A stretch of DNA of 64,000 nt from Alphaproteobacteria bacterium (GCA_030432025.1 JAUIIA010000005.1:106831-170830), one strand, 5' to 3'. Shown: positions 8,333 through 17,672, numbered from the stretch's first letter. Translations and numbers: made by a program. The notes: generated by a model from the letters alone, not told the origin.

Positions 8333-9338
8333 TCAAAAGCGGGATGGCTTTTTCAAAAACCTTTGAATGCATATGGTCGAAGCTGTAGTAGCCTGGCACT
8401 TCCCAGACAAGGATTTTAGCCGGATCGGTTTGCGCCCGTTCAGAATTCAAATATTCCAGCATCGATGTGTCGATGCCGGCACCTGTAACAGCCCTATTCT
8501 CAACATCCGCGCTCAGCGCATCCTTTAAAAACCCTTCGAAATTGGCGACGTTCGATGATGCGGCGCTGTTACTCGTTCCGACCAGAACGACTTCGGGTGC
8601 CTTCACATCCCCGAACAATGCGTCCTGTGATGTCTCGGTCTTTACCGTTTGAGTTTGGTACCGAATACGGGTTTCGGACGGCATCTGGTTATTACAGAGT
8701 TTTGCAAAGGTCTTCTTAAAGGCCCCTGTGTATTCCTCAGCTTCGCCTTCAATCGTTTCGTATTCGGTTTTGCGCAGATCGTTATAAACGGGCAAAGTTT
8801 TGATGTCGTCAGCCGCCGCTTGCGCCATTAGCCGCGCACCTTGCGGGGTCCAATGATGATCGCGTTTAAAATAGATTTGCTGTTCAGGATCAATATCGGT
8901 CAGTCCGACGATGTGAAGACCGTCTTCTTGCAACTCCTGTATGAACAGTACGTAATTCTGCATAGCCTTTTCAGCCCGCGCCGCGTCGAATCCCAATGCT
9001 TTTTGAGTGGCTTCACGAACAAAGGCGTTATGCACTATGCTGCGCGGTGGCGGGTAAAGGATAACAAGATCAGTGCCTTGAGATTTGAACGCTTGCTGCA
9101 GCTCTTTTAGGGCTGCTTTTGTTTTTTCCTTCACGCTGAAATCATCTTTAAACCCCGTATGACTTCGGAATATCCAGCCATCCTTACCATGCAAAAAAGT
9201 GCGGTAGTTTTTCAGATTGTTGTCTTCATACGCGCTCTCATCATTGAGCCGATCACACCAGATATCAGACAGATCTTGCGCTTGCGCGGAATGCGCAAAC
9301 ATCAAGATAAATACCAGCAATGCGAGAGTGTTTCTCAT
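8307..9338 (-). CDS. algX: Alginate O-acetyltransferase, AlgX/AlgJ-like SGNH protein
   Basis: AlgX and AlgJ are periplasmic SGNH-type acetyltransferases that place acetyl groups on mannuronate. With the ATG at 9338 the protein has 343 residues and a clean signal peptide ending AHSAQA; an ATG six codons upstream would only add a polar prefix. The catalytic motifs are visible: GKDGWIFRSHTGF near the N-terminus, the Asp-x-His pair in DHHWTP (Asp160, His162), and the nucleophile motif GTSNS (Ser256). Pseudomonas AlgX is about 474 residues with a C-terminal carbohydrate-binding module. That module is absent here, so the protein could equally be a second AlgJ. It is the last gene of the minus-strand acetylation block. 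Confidence 0.78.
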   Translation of the reverse strand: MRNTLALLVFILMFAHSAQAQDLSDIWCDRLNDESAYEDNNLKNYRTFLHGKDGWIFRSHTGFKDDFSVKEKTKAALKELQQAFKSQGTDLVILYPPPRSIVHNAFVREATQKALGFDAARAEKAMQNYVLFIQELQEDGLHIVGLTDIDPEQQIYFKRDHHWTPQGARLMAQAAADDIKTLPVYNDLRKTEYETIEGEAEEYTGAFKKTFAKLCNNQMPSETRIRYQTQTVKTETSQDALFGDVKAPEVVLVGTSNSAASSNVANFEGFLKDALSADVENRAVTGAGIDTSMLEYLNSERAQTDPAKILVWEVPGYYSFDHMHSKVFEKAIPLLTKSEASAH

Positions 9339-9380
9339 AGCCGTAAGGTAGCACACAGCCCCTTTCCCGCAACGGCTTTA

Positions 9381-11549
9381 TTATGGCTGAAGCTGAAATT
9401 TGGCAGCTTGCAACGGCATAGACAACGACGCGTTATCCTTGACCATATTGGCCGTGTTCACGCCAAGCTCCGCGTCATGCACATAATACAATGTCGTCGT
9501 GCCCGATGGCGTAGATGTCAGGGTTAGGACAACCGTGTTTGCATCGCCGCGGATGGCGGAGCCGATCGTCAACTCACCACTGCTATCGAAGACATGAAAA
9601 CCTTCAATGCCAGAAGTCGGAGTAAAATCTGTGCCGCCATCATGGGCGAGCGTGACCGTCACGGTTGCGCCGACCAGGGAAGCGGCGCTTATGTACGGAC
9701 CTTGCGTGCTTTCGACAGTTTCACCGAAATACCCTGCGACGGCATTGGCGAGGCGCTGCCCGACGATTGCGTATCCCGCATCATCCAGGTGCGTTGCATC
9801 ATACAGCCCCTGATCAAAACTCTCCGCGCCGAAATGGCACCAGCTATTTTCATCGATCAGTTCCTGTTGCACTTCGCGAACGGCTTGCATGCCACCAGTG
9901 TTCGTAAAGGATGATCGCCGCCCGATTTTCTGTATGAACACGGGAATGTCACCGAAGCTGCTCCGCATATCGGCAAAGATTGCTTCGAGCGCTTGTTTAT
10001 ATTCGCTGCGGGTTGTTGCAAGGCCGATCTGATGACTGTCCTGCTCGCCTTGCGACCAGAGAATAGCCGAGGGTTGCAGGCCCGCATCATCAACAGCCGC
10101 GTAGAATGCATCGTATGCATCACCACGTGAACTTGTCGCCAAATCCCACCAGAAATTACTCGCCTGTGTTGTTTTTGATGCAGCGCTGGAACCCGTCCCC
10201 GCGTTAGCCCAGACAATCGATTTATCAGGATCGATCTCTCTTAAACGGCTTTCCAACGCAGCTTTTCCGTCATCGCCTGCGCTTTCTTGTGAATCGAAAT
10301 GCCCGACCATCAATGACTGCCCGCCGCCGACCAGTTGCAGATCGCCACTTTGATACATGCGACTGCCGAGATCGGTATTACTGCCACTGACTTTGCCGAG
10401 TTCAATGCGTTGGATATGCCCATAAAGCGGATTGGTGGATGAGCCGAGCTTGCCGATTGTTAATTCATCAATGCCTGACGGATCGCCTGTGTAGGTCTGT
10501 TCGTTTTCCAACCCGCCGGAGAGAATTGTGGTTTCCCCACTCTGCCAGCGGATACCCGCAGCCTGCACAATATCGGTGACCTGTTTATCACCATTGGCCA
10601 CGACATGCTTGTTCGTAGATCCACTACGGACATAGCCGCGTAAGGATTTATCAGCCGTGCTGTCGATACGCAGGCCCAATGTGTTTGCCGATGTGCCGTC
10701 ACTGGCGACCAACAAGTATTGATCAGTACCGCTAACCAGTCGGTCCAGACAAAAGCGAGCTGCAATGAATCCTTCGCCTTCATCGAAGTACGGTTCGGCA
10801 TCCAGAGACGATAGCGTAAGGGCATCCTGTTGCCGCGTTGCTGCGGACCCTGCGACGATAATTTCGGAAGTGCAGAACGCGCCTTCCTCCAGTTGGTTCA
10901 AAATACAATACGCCACTGCACCGGGGTTTAGACGGATGCGCATCGCGCTGGACGATGACGATGGTGTTTCATTCTCCAGCATATAGCGTTGATAATTGTC
11001 GCCCGATAACGTCACCGTATTCGAGCCTGAACCTGTGCGGCGCACGTCACCCGCGCCCGTTTCCATCCGCACCCATATGCTCAAGGAATGCGGATTGGTA
11101 TTACCGAATGTACCGGCAAAATCCACTGTGCAGCTGCTGCCGCTGGCACTGTTATCAATTTTGATTGCGGCACCGCTGCCGATTTCATCCAGGCCCACGC
11201 TAGCGAGTGCGGATGTATCATCGACTATGCTCAGGACAGCAGAGCCTGATGATAATGTTACGCCCGTAAGATCGCTTGGGGCCGCATTATAATTTTCACA
11301 TTTATTTGTACTCGACGCTTCGATATGCAGCCCGAGCGCACGGCCATTTTCGTCGTGGTTAAATCGTGGTGTGTTGGCCGCCAAACTCTGTAATTTTCCA
11401 TCACTGTCACGGATGGTCGCGGCGGTATCACTGCGTGTATATGTCCATGGTGTGGGAAGCGTGTTCAAAAATTCAAAAGATGCGGCGTTGACGACAGGCG
11501 CGCGTGATTGCGCTGACGCAGCGAGGCTGCGCCCGATATTGATAAGCAT
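9381..11549 (-). CDS. Sialate-O-acetylesterase-family (SGNH) esterase with phage-like N-terminus
   Basis: The 722-residue protein has three parts. The N-terminal 380 or so residues resemble phage tail or collar lectin-like regions (TPRFNHDENGRALGLHIE segment, then beta-rich Ser/Thr/Gly repeats). A central SGNH hydrolase of the SASA family carries GGGQSL (about residue 406), WSQGEQDSHQ, and DATHLDDAGY (about 585), which supply the Ser, Asp and His of the triad. A C-terminal beta-sandwich of about 90 residues follows. Family members remove acetyl groups from carbohydrates. An AAGGAG site before the ATG supports the start, yet I see no classical signal peptide, so its export route is unclear. 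It lies between algI and algX in the acetylation block; deacetylation of the polymer is inferred. Confidence 0.75.
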   Translation of the reverse strand: MLINIGRSLAASAQSRAPVVNAASFEFLNTLPTPWTYTRSDTAATIRDSDGKLQSLAANTPRFNHDENGRALGLHIEASSTNKCENYNAAPSDLTGVTLSSGSAVLSIVDDTSALASVGLDEIGSGAAIKIDNSASGSSCTVDFAGTFGNTNPHSLSIWVRMETGAGDVRRTGSGSNTVTLSGDNYQRYMLENETPSSSSSAMRIRLNPGAVAYCILNQLEEGAFCTSEIIVAGSAATRQQDALTLSSLDAEPYFDEGEGFIAARFCLDRLVSGTDQYLLVASDGTSANTLGLRIDSTADKSLRGYVRSGSTNKHVVANGDKQVTDIVQAAGIRWQSGETTILSGGLENEQTYTGDPSGIDELTIGKLGSSTNPLYGHIQRIELGKVSGSNTDLGSRMYQSGDLQLVGGGQSLMVGHFDSQESAGDDGKAALESRLREIDPDKSIVWANAGTGSSAASKTTQASNFWWDLATSSRGDAYDAFYAAVDDAGLQPSAILWSQGEQDSHQIGLATTRSEYKQALEAIFADMRSSFGDIPVFIQKIGRRSSFTNTGGMQAVREVQQELIDENSWCHFGAESFDQGLYDATHLDDAGYAIVGQRLANAVAGYFGETVESTQGPYISAASLVGATVTVTLAHDGGTDFTPTSGIEGFHVFDSSGELTIGSAIRGDANTVVLTLTSTPSGTTTLYYVHDAELGVNTANMVKDNASLSMPLQAAKFQLQP

Positions 11550-11609
11550 AGGAAACTCTCCTTGAAACTACTGAAAAAAGACGGATTTCTGGTGATTTGT
11601 GACTTTATT

Positions 11610-11636
11610 CCTATACTGTATTTTGGAAATTGTCAA
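11610..11636 (-). promoter_or_regulatory. Candidate promoter for the SASA-family esterase
   Basis: A perfect -35 hexamer TTGACA (11631-11636) lies directly next to the algI stop codon, with TATAGG (11610-11615) after a short 15-base spacer. An alternative -10, TAGGAA, gives a 17-base spacer. The leader to the ATG at 11549 would be about 55 bases and holds the AAGGAG ribosome site. This suggests that the esterase can be expressed independently of algJ-F-I. Confidence 0.4.
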
Positions 11637-13052
11637 TCAGAATTGGAAGTAGAGAAACGGCGAATAGCTCTGCGCTGATAGGCGTGTGACGGCGAGGATA
11701 AACAGCACGATGGTGCCAAGGTGCATAGCAAAAGATGTGCTGTCACGCAGCTTCACCCCTCTTACAACTTCCCAAACAGGTGCGATAAAAACGATGATGT
11801 AGCCGATGATCAAAGCCGTAACACTCATGCCTTGTATTTGCCATGCCAGCGCGGGGGAAACGGCTAAACCGTTCAGGCCGAGCATCGCACCATACAAGGT
11901 GAATGCGTCGCCAATAGTATCCGCACGGAAGACAACCCAGCCAATAACGACGAGCAAAAACGTGAGCAGCATGAGCGGGATATGGCGAACGGCGAACGGT
12001 GTGTTGTCCTTTGCTGCTCCTAAATACCGCTCCGTGCTCAACACCGCTCCGTGGAATGTGCCCCACACAACGAAGGTCCAGTTCGCGCCATGCCATAGAC
12101 CGCCCAGAACCATCGTGATCATGATGTTGATATAAGTACGGCGTGTGCCTTTGCGGTTGCCGCCCAGCGGGATGTAAAGATAATCCTTCAACCATGTCGA
12201 CAGGCTGATATGCCAGCGTCGCCAGAATTCCGTGATGGAGCGACTGATATACGGGGCGTTGAAATTCTCCATGAACTTGAAGCCCATCATCATGCCAAGG
12301 CCAATCGCCATGTCACTATACGCGGAGAAATCGAAATAAAGCTGGATCGCATAAGCAAATGCGCCAAGCCATGCATCTCCCATTGTCGGGTTTTCCAACG
12401 CAAAGACAGACTCCACCAAAGGTGCCACCGTATCGGCGATAAGGATTTTTTTGACAAAGCCGAGCATGAAGCGATAGGCACCGGCGGAGAATAAATCGAA
12501 GGAATGGGTGCGGCTTGCGAATTGCGGCGCGAGATCTTTATAGCGCAAAACAGGTCCCGCGATCAGTTGCGGGAAGAGCGATATAAACGCGGCGAATTCA
12601 AAGAAGCTGCGTGGCTGCGGTGCATCCTTGCGGTATAGATCGACAAGGAAACTGATCGACTGAAAGATATAGAACGAAATACCTATGGGGAGGATAAAGG
12701 TGAGTGCGTCGACTGTGTTTTCTCCCGAACTGCCCAGGAGGGTCTGCATCGTATCAATACCGAAGTTATAATATTTAAATGTGGCCAGGGTGAGCAGGTT
12801 TCCCGCTACGCCAATGGCCATCGGCAGTTTACCCGCCTCCTTTTCGACACCGCGCGCAATCAATTTTCCGAAGAGATAGTTCCAGATCGTTACCGCCGCA
12901 AACAGCAACAAGAAATCGATACGCCACCATGCATAGAAAACGTAACTGCCAATGAGAATAGGAAGTGAACGGTGTTTGTTGGGCGTGGCGTAATACGCAC
13001 CAAGAAATATCGGCAAAAACAGAAACAGAAAAATGTTCGAAGAAAAAACCAT
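11637..13052 (-). CDS. algI: Membrane-bound O-acetyltransferase AlgI (MBOAT)
   Basis: AlgI passes acetyl groups across the inner membrane to the periplasmic transferases AlgJ/AlgX. The 471-residue protein is highly hydrophobic with about ten membrane spans. It begins with the MBOAT/AlgI-type segment MVFSSNIFLFLFLPIFLG. The family active site is visible as GGLWHGANW, with the His near residue 320, close to the essential His322 of Pseudomonas AlgI. Other family blocks are FPQLIAGPVLRY and FWRRWHISLSTWL. It is downstream of algF in the same strand block. DltB-like MBOATs are an alternative family, but the algF/algJ neighbours decide the call. Confidence 0.93.
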   Translation of the reverse strand: MVFSSNIFLFLFLPIFLGAYYATPNKHRSLPILIGSYVFYAWWRIDFLLLFAAVTIWNYLFGKLIARGVEKEAGKLPMAIGVAGNLLTLATFKYYNFGIDTMQTLLGSSGENTVDALTFILPIGISFYIFQSISFLVDLYRKDAPQPRSFFEFAAFISLFPQLIAGPVLRYKDLAPQFASRTHSFDLFSAGAYRFMLGFVKKILIADTVAPLVESVFALENPTMGDAWLGAFAYAIQLYFDFSAYSDMAIGLGMMMGFKFMENFNAPYISRSITEFWRRWHISLSTWLKDYLYIPLGGNRKGTRRTYINIMITMVLGGLWHGANWTFVVWGTFHGAVLSTERYLGAAKDNTPFAVRHIPLMLLTFLLVVIGWVVFRADTIGDAFTLYGAMLGLNGLAVSPALAWQIQGMSVTALIIGYIIVFIAPVWEVVRGVKLRDSTSFAMHLGTIVLFILAVTRLSAQSYSPFLYFQF

Positions 13053-13088
13053 ATCTGCTTTCGAGCGTCCTGCCTTTAAAGCGTGATG

Positions 13089-13709
13089 TTATTTGGTCGT
13101 ATCGGTTGTGTTTGTGACCCAGATAATTTTATCCGTTTCGGGAAACACGAACGCGCTGTGCACCATACCACGCTTGAGATTGATTGTAGAGGGTTCTCCG
13201 ACTTTCGCATCGCCCTTATAGAGCACGGCTTCCAGCTTGACGGCGTTAATGGGACGCACACGGTTTTCATTCGGTGCTACACCTTCCGTAATCGTCACCT
13301 TGCCGTCAGCCGTTTTCAATGAGAGTGCTTCATGAGTGCTGAAATTGTAAAACTGGATTTGTGATTTCGTGCGGTCCGTATTCGGCGTATCGGCCAGAAC
13401 AAATAACTCTTCATTCAGGATGGCGCTGTAAAACTGCCCCTCCTCTATTTTCAGTTCCTTGCTTTGCCCTCCGAAACTGATTTCAGCGTCGCCTTTACCA
13501 AACACAAAATACGCAGAGACCTGTCTCGCCTCCAGCGCATCAAACTGCTTATCGCCAATTGACGGGGCAACGCTGTCATTGCCCGCATTGATGAAACGAA
13601 TAAAGGCTGAGCCGGCTGGCGGGGCCGGATCGTACAAACCATCATCCAGATTTTCAGCATGAACATACGGCGCAACCAATAACAGTAGAAGAATGAGGAT
13701 ACGTTTCAT
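13089..13709 (-). CDS. algF: Alginate O-acetylation adaptor AlgF
   Basis: AlgF is a small periplasmic protein needed for acetyl transfer between AlgI and AlgJ/AlgX. The 206-residue protein has a signal peptide ending in VHA at residue 18 and then the family segment LYDPAPPAGSAFIRFINA. The remainder is predicted beta-sandwich. Length and order (algJ, algF, algI) match an acetylation module, though Pseudomonas has algI-algJ-algF. It is separated from algJ by nine bases. Confidence 0.88.
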   Translation of the reverse strand: MKRILILLLLLVAPYVHAENLDDGLYDPAPPAGSAFIRFINAGNDSVAPSIGDKQFDALEARQVSAYFVFGKGDAEISFGGQSKELKIEEGQFYSAILNEELFVLADTPNTDRTKSQIQFYNFSTHEALSLKTADGKVTITEGVAPNENRVRPINAVKLEAVLYKGDAKVGEPSTINLKRGMVHSAFVFPETDKIIWVTNTTDTTK

Positions 13710-13718
13710 GAATGACGC

Positions 13719-14813
13719 CTAAAGGTTCTTCGGGAAAAAGCGCGTATGCACATAGCGTTCGGGAATTTCCCAGATGATGAGTTTGGGCGGTTGGTCCTCG
13801 AATGTCTGCGAACCTAAAAATTCATCCATATTGTTGAACGGACCGTAACCTGGTTTTGCAAGATTCAGTACGTCCGTACCCATTTCCTGCTTTAACGCAC
13901 CGATGAAATTCCAGCGCGGGTCTGCGCTATAACTTGTACCGATCAGCACAACATCAAAACCTACAGAACCGAACAAAGCATCTTCATCAGCTTGCCCGTC
14001 TACGGGCGCCGTTTCGGTAATCGCGATGACATCGTTCTCCGGCCCCATCGTGTCCTCCATAGGACCTAGTGGAATGAATTTTTGCAGATCGCCTTCAACC
14101 TCTTGTTGCCCTTGAACAGTGGTTTCAAACTCTGTTTTTTGCAGTTGCGCCGCCATAGCCTTCGTTTTTGCCGCCACCTGTTGGGCAGCTACGGCTGCGC
14201 CTTCGGGGGTCCAATGTGTATCCGTTTTCATGAATAGTTGCGTCTGTGACTTATGGGCTTTGAATGCCTGATCCAGATTGACCATGTTGAGATTGTAACT
14301 GCGCAAATCGTAGAAGTAGCGGTTATACGCCTCCTCTATCATGTGCGGCATTTCTATACTGCCGAGATGCTCACGGTAGACACGGGATTTTGCGGGTACC
14401 AACGCCACAACCAGATCGATACCCTGCTTCTCCAGCATAAAATGTACGTTACGGATATATTCCAGATTAGCGAAAGCATAAGCTTGCGCACCTTTAGAAT
14501 AATCAAATTCCTGTGCCGTATAGAGCCAACCATCTTGTCCGACCAGAACACCTTTGCGGCCTTCCTTGTAGACACCGAAGTTAAGAATACCCCAGAGGTC
14601 CTTACTCGTATCTGCATGGGCAAGTTCTTTGTTAAACTTGGGTTCAAAGACTTCGGCCCACTCGCCCTTAAAAATGGATAACCAAGAGCTTTCCTCCGCC
14701 GCTTCATCTTTATTCTGCCACAGAGACAGCGAGGACATCAGAAAAGCGGCCAGCAAAAAAATCAGCAGAAAAAATGCGGAAAAATGCGCATTTGAACGGG
14801 GTTCGCGTTGCAT
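13719..14813 (-). CDS. algJ: Alginate O-acetyltransferase AlgJ
   Basis: AlgJ is a membrane-anchored periplasmic acetyltransferase related to AlgX. The ATG at 14813 is chosen because AAAGG precedes it, and because an in-frame ATG at 14846 would fall inside the predicted -10 element. The 364-residue protein has an N-terminal membrane anchor (about 10-30), then GQDGWLYTAQEFDY, the Asp-x-His motif DTHWTP (Asp198, His200) and the nucleophile motif GTSYS (Ser294). It is the first gene of the minus-strand block algJ-algF-algI-esterase-algX and is divergent from algD. Confidence 0.88.
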   Translation of the reverse strand: MQREPRSNAHFSAFFLLIFLLAAFLMSSLSLWQNKDEAAEESSWLSIFKGEWAEVFEPKFNKELAHADTSKDLWGILNFGVYKEGRKGVLVGQDGWLYTAQEFDYSKGAQAYAFANLEYIRNVHFMLEKQGIDLVVALVPAKSRVYREHLGSIEMPHMIEEAYNRYFYDLRSYNLNMVNLDQAFKAHKSQTQLFMKTDTHWTPEGAAVAAQQVAAKTKAMAAQLQKTEFETTVQGQQEVEGDLQKFIPLGPMEDTMGPENDVIAITETAPVDGQADEDALFGSVGFDVVLIGTSYSADPRWNFIGALKQEMGTDVLNLAKPGYGPFNNMDEFLGSQTFEDQPPKLIIWEIPERYVHTRFFPKNL

Positions 14814-14845
14814 AAGCCTACCTTTAATTACGATCTTCGGTTGCA

Positions 14846-14874
14846 AAATTACGCTGAATACAGCAGTGTGGCAA
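14846..14874 (-). promoter_or_regulatory. Candidate promoter for the algJ-F-I block
   Basis: In the divergent algJ-algD gap the minus strand carries TTGCCA (14869-14874), a 17-base spacer and TAATTT (14846-14851). The implied start lies about 25 bases before the algJ ATG at 14813. The -10 keeps only the most conserved A and T positions, so this is a moderate prediction. I found no equally good match for algD, which has a GGGGAG ribosome site. Confidence 0.35.
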
Positions 14875-14904
14875 TGCTTTTAGGCTTTTGGGGAGAAATT
14901 TTAC

Positions 14905-16173
14905 ATGAAAATCAGTGTCTTCGGCATTGGCTATGTAGGCGCCGTGAGTGCCGCCTGTCTCGCCGAAAGCGGCCACAATGTGACGGCGGTCGACATTGAT
15001 CAGCATAAAATCGACACCCTGAATGCGGGCAAAACACCGTTTTACGAGCCTGACCTCGAACACCTCATTTCACAGAACGTCAAACGACAACGCTTGCGTG
15101 CCACAAATGATTGCAAAGAAGCTGTGCTCGCTTCCGATTTATCACTTATTTGTGTCGGCACCCCAAGCAATGATGACGGTGCATTGGATTTAAGATATAT
15201 CGAGGCTGTATGCGCACAGATTGGTGAGGCCCTGCAAGGCACATCAGACCATATTGTCGTGATCCGCAGTACCGTTTTGCCCGGCACTCTGGATACTGTC
15301 ATTCGGCCAGTGCTTGAAAAAGCTTCCGGCCAAATTGCAGGGCAGGATTTCTTTATCGCCAACAACCCCGAGTTTTTACGCGAGGGGTGTGCAGTTGCAG
15401 ATTATCAAAAGCCGACGATGATTGTCGTCGGCGCACACGGAGAGGACACAGCCAATAAAATCCTCAGCCTTTACGACGGCATTGAAGCCCCAAAAACCAT
15501 ATGCAACCCGTCAACGGCGGAGGGGCTTAAGTATGTCAGCAATGCATGGCGGGCGAACAAGGTGAGCTTTGCCAATGAGGTTGGCAACATCCTTCAGGCC
15601 CACGGTGTAGACAGCCACGCGGTGATGGATATTTTCTTTTCCGATACGCAAATCAATCTGGGCAAAAGCTTTTTGACGCCAGGCTTTGCGTTTGGCGGCT
15701 CTTGTCTGCCCAAGGATGTGCGGGCCATCAAACACAGTGCGAACGACAAGGGTCTGTCGACACCGCTGTTCAATTCCATCCTCGAAGCCAACACGCAGCA
15801 AATTGATCGCGCAATGGAAATGATTGAGACGCACTCGCCAAAATCTGTCGGGCTGATCGGTCTCAGTTTTAAAGCGGGAACGGACGATCTGCGTGAAAGT
15901 CCACTCATGGCGTTGGCGCATAAACTGAATGCGCGCGGTATCACACTTTCTATTTATGACCCTCTGGTCAAAATTCGAAATGATGACAAGCTGTCACCGC
16001 ATATGGTTCAGGATATTGATGCCCTGAACACTACAGATGTGATTGTGGTCGGCCACAAAACCGAGGACGCGCTTAAATTTATCCAAGACCTCGGCAATGA
16101 TAAGCCCATTATTGATCTTGTGAGAATAGCGGAGGCCGAAACCCGCAGTTCCTACGCGGGGATTTGCTGGTGA
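14905..16173 (+). CDS. algD: GDP-mannose 6-dehydrogenase
   Basis: AlgD oxidises GDP-mannose to GDP-mannuronate, the committed step to alginate. The 422-residue protein has the N-terminal NAD-binding GIGYVGAV motif (7-14) and the catalytic cysteine in GGSCLPKD (Cys267; Pseudomonas AlgD has Cys268). The length is close to the Pseudomonas enzyme (436). UDP-glucose dehydrogenases share this fold, and one is present at 33.6-34.9 kb. Overlap with alg8 and the surrounding alginate genes favour GDP-mannose as substrate. A GGGGAG motif precedes the ATG. The stop overlaps the alg8 start as TGATG. Confidence 0.88.
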   Translation: MKISVFGIGYVGAVSAACLAESGHNVTAVDIDQHKIDTLNAGKTPFYEPDLEHLISQNVKRQRLRATNDCKEAVLASDLSLICVGTPSNDDGALDLRYIEAVCAQIGEALQGTSDHIVVIRSTVLPGTLDTVIRPVLEKASGQIAGQDFFIANNPEFLREGCAVADYQKPTMIVVGAHGEDTANKILSLYDGIEAPKTICNPSTAEGLKYVSNAWRANKVSFANEVGNILQAHGVDSHAVMDIFFSDTQINLGKSFLTPGFAFGGSCLPKDVRAIKHSANDKGLSTPLFNSILEANTQQIDRAMEMIETHSPKSVGLIGLSFKAGTDDLRESPLMALAHKLNARGITLSIYDPLVKIRNDDKLSPHMVQDIDALNTTDVIVVGHKTEDALKFIQDLGNDKPIIDLVRIAEAETRSSYAGICW

Positions 16174-17672
16174 TGACTCTGGCTTTACCAAAAGGATCGC
16201 TTAGCTTTGCCGCCTTTATCCTTGTGCTGTTCACACTGTTTTTATACCTGCCGCCTATCGATGTGCAGGATGGCGCCGGCGCTTTTATCTTCACGATCGG
16301 TGCTCTGGCTCTGTGGCGGTATAGCTGGGGGTTGACGCATTTTGTCCGTGCGCTTTTCTACCAACATGTGACTTTTCCACGCTGGCGCAAACGCATTGAT
16401 GACAGTGCGGAAAACCTGATGCCGTCCAAAATCTACATGCTGCTGACCACTTACCGTATCGAGCCGAACGTGACCTACAAAGTCGTCAACGCCGCCATCA
16501 ACGAGGCCATCGATAGTGACTTGCCTTGCACCATTGTCGCATCGGTTGTGGAGATGGCCGACGAGCTTGCCTATCGGCAGATCTTCGAAGAGCTTATGCC
16601 ACCGGATCGGGTGGAGCTTCGCATCATCCGCATAGCGGGACAAGGCAAACGCAGCGCGTTGGCACAAGGCTTCAAGGCGATCTCTCGCGATATGCCCGAA
16701 GACGACGCGTTGGTCGTCGTGATCGATGGGGACACTGCACTCACACAAGGGAGTTTGCGGCAATGCGCGCCGTTCTTCAAAACCCATCCGAAGCTTGGCG
16801 GCTTAACGACGGACGAAACTCCATCCGCGACACAAAGCGCACTAGCCAATGACTGGTATTCTCTGCGCTTTTCGCAACGCCACATGCAGATGAGTTCACT
16901 GTCGCTGTCCAAGCGTGTCATGACATTAACAGGGCGCATGTCGATTTACCGCGCGGATATTGTCACCCACCCCGCCTTTATTGATCACATGCTGAATGAC
17001 TCGCTCGATCATTGGCGGCTCGGGCGTTTCAAGTTTTTGACGGGGGATGATAAATCCTCTTTGTTCTGGGTTTTGAAGCAAGGCTTTGAGCAAATATACG
17101 TGCCCGATGTGCAGGTACTGGCGATGGAACGCTTGCCCGAAGCGTCTTTCGTTAAATCCAGTATCCGCCTGATGAAGAGGTGGTACGGGAATATGCTTCG
17201 TACCAATGCGCGCATCCTCAAGCTCGGACCGTGGGCGATGCCGTTCTTTGTCTGGTGGTCGTTTCTGGACCAACGCGTATCTATCTGGACTGCATTGGCG
17301 GGACCAACAATCGCGATCATGCTCACCGTTCAATATGGCTGGATTGTTCTGGCGTATTATCTGGTCTGGGTCGCGTTCGTGCGGACCATTATGTCGTTGA
17401 TGCTTCTGACCTCGCGCTATGAGATCAGCTGGCGGTATCCGTTCCTGCTGTATTACGGGCAAGTTGTTGGGGCGTTTGTGAAAACCTATGTGCTGTTTCG
17501 TATGGATCAACAAAGCTGGACGCGTCAAAAGATCGAGAGCGACACATTCAGCGCCAAGCCGATCGGCTCACTGGTCATGCATAGTCTTTCACTTTTGATT
17601 TTCGTCTGCGTATTGGGAGTGGCGACAAATGTGCTGGCCCTTCCTTATCCTGCTTTACGCTCGTTCTTCTGA
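16173..17672 (+). CDS. alg8: Alginate polymerase glycosyltransferase Alg8
   Basis: Alg8 is the inner-membrane family-2 glycosyltransferase that builds polymannuronate from GDP-mannuronate, under control of Alg44. The ATG at 16173 overlaps the algD stop and gives 499 residues (Pseudomonas 494). Two N-terminal membrane spans are followed by a cytosolic GT-A domain with DGDT (185-188), the acceptor-side TGDD segment and KRWYGNMLR in the place of the QxxRW motif. Several C-terminal spans follow. The last 18 bases overlap the convergent NRDE gene. Confidence 0.92.
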   Translation: MTLALPKGSLSFAAFILVLFTLFLYLPPIDVQDGAGAFIFTIGALALWRYSWGLTHFVRALFYQHVTFPRWRKRIDDSAENLMPSKIYMLLTTYRIEPNVTYKVVNAAINEAIDSDLPCTIVASVVEMADELAYRQIFEELMPPDRVELRIIRIAGQGKRSALAQGFKAISRDMPEDDALVVVIDGDTALTQGSLRQCAPFFKTHPKLGGLTTDETPSATQSALANDWYSLRFSQRHMQMSSLSLSKRVMTLTGRMSIYRADIVTHPAFIDHMLNDSLDHWRLGRFKFLTGDDKSSLFWVLKQGFEQIYVPDVQVLAMERLPEASFVKSSIRLMKRWYGNMLRTNARILKLGPWAMPFFVWWSFLDQRVSIWTALAGPTIAIMLTVQYGWIVLAYYLVWVAFVRTIMSLMLLTSRYEISWRYPFLLYYGQVVGAFVKTYVLFRMDQQSWTRQKIESDTFSAKPIGSLVMHSLSLLIFVCVLGVATNVLALPYPALRSFF

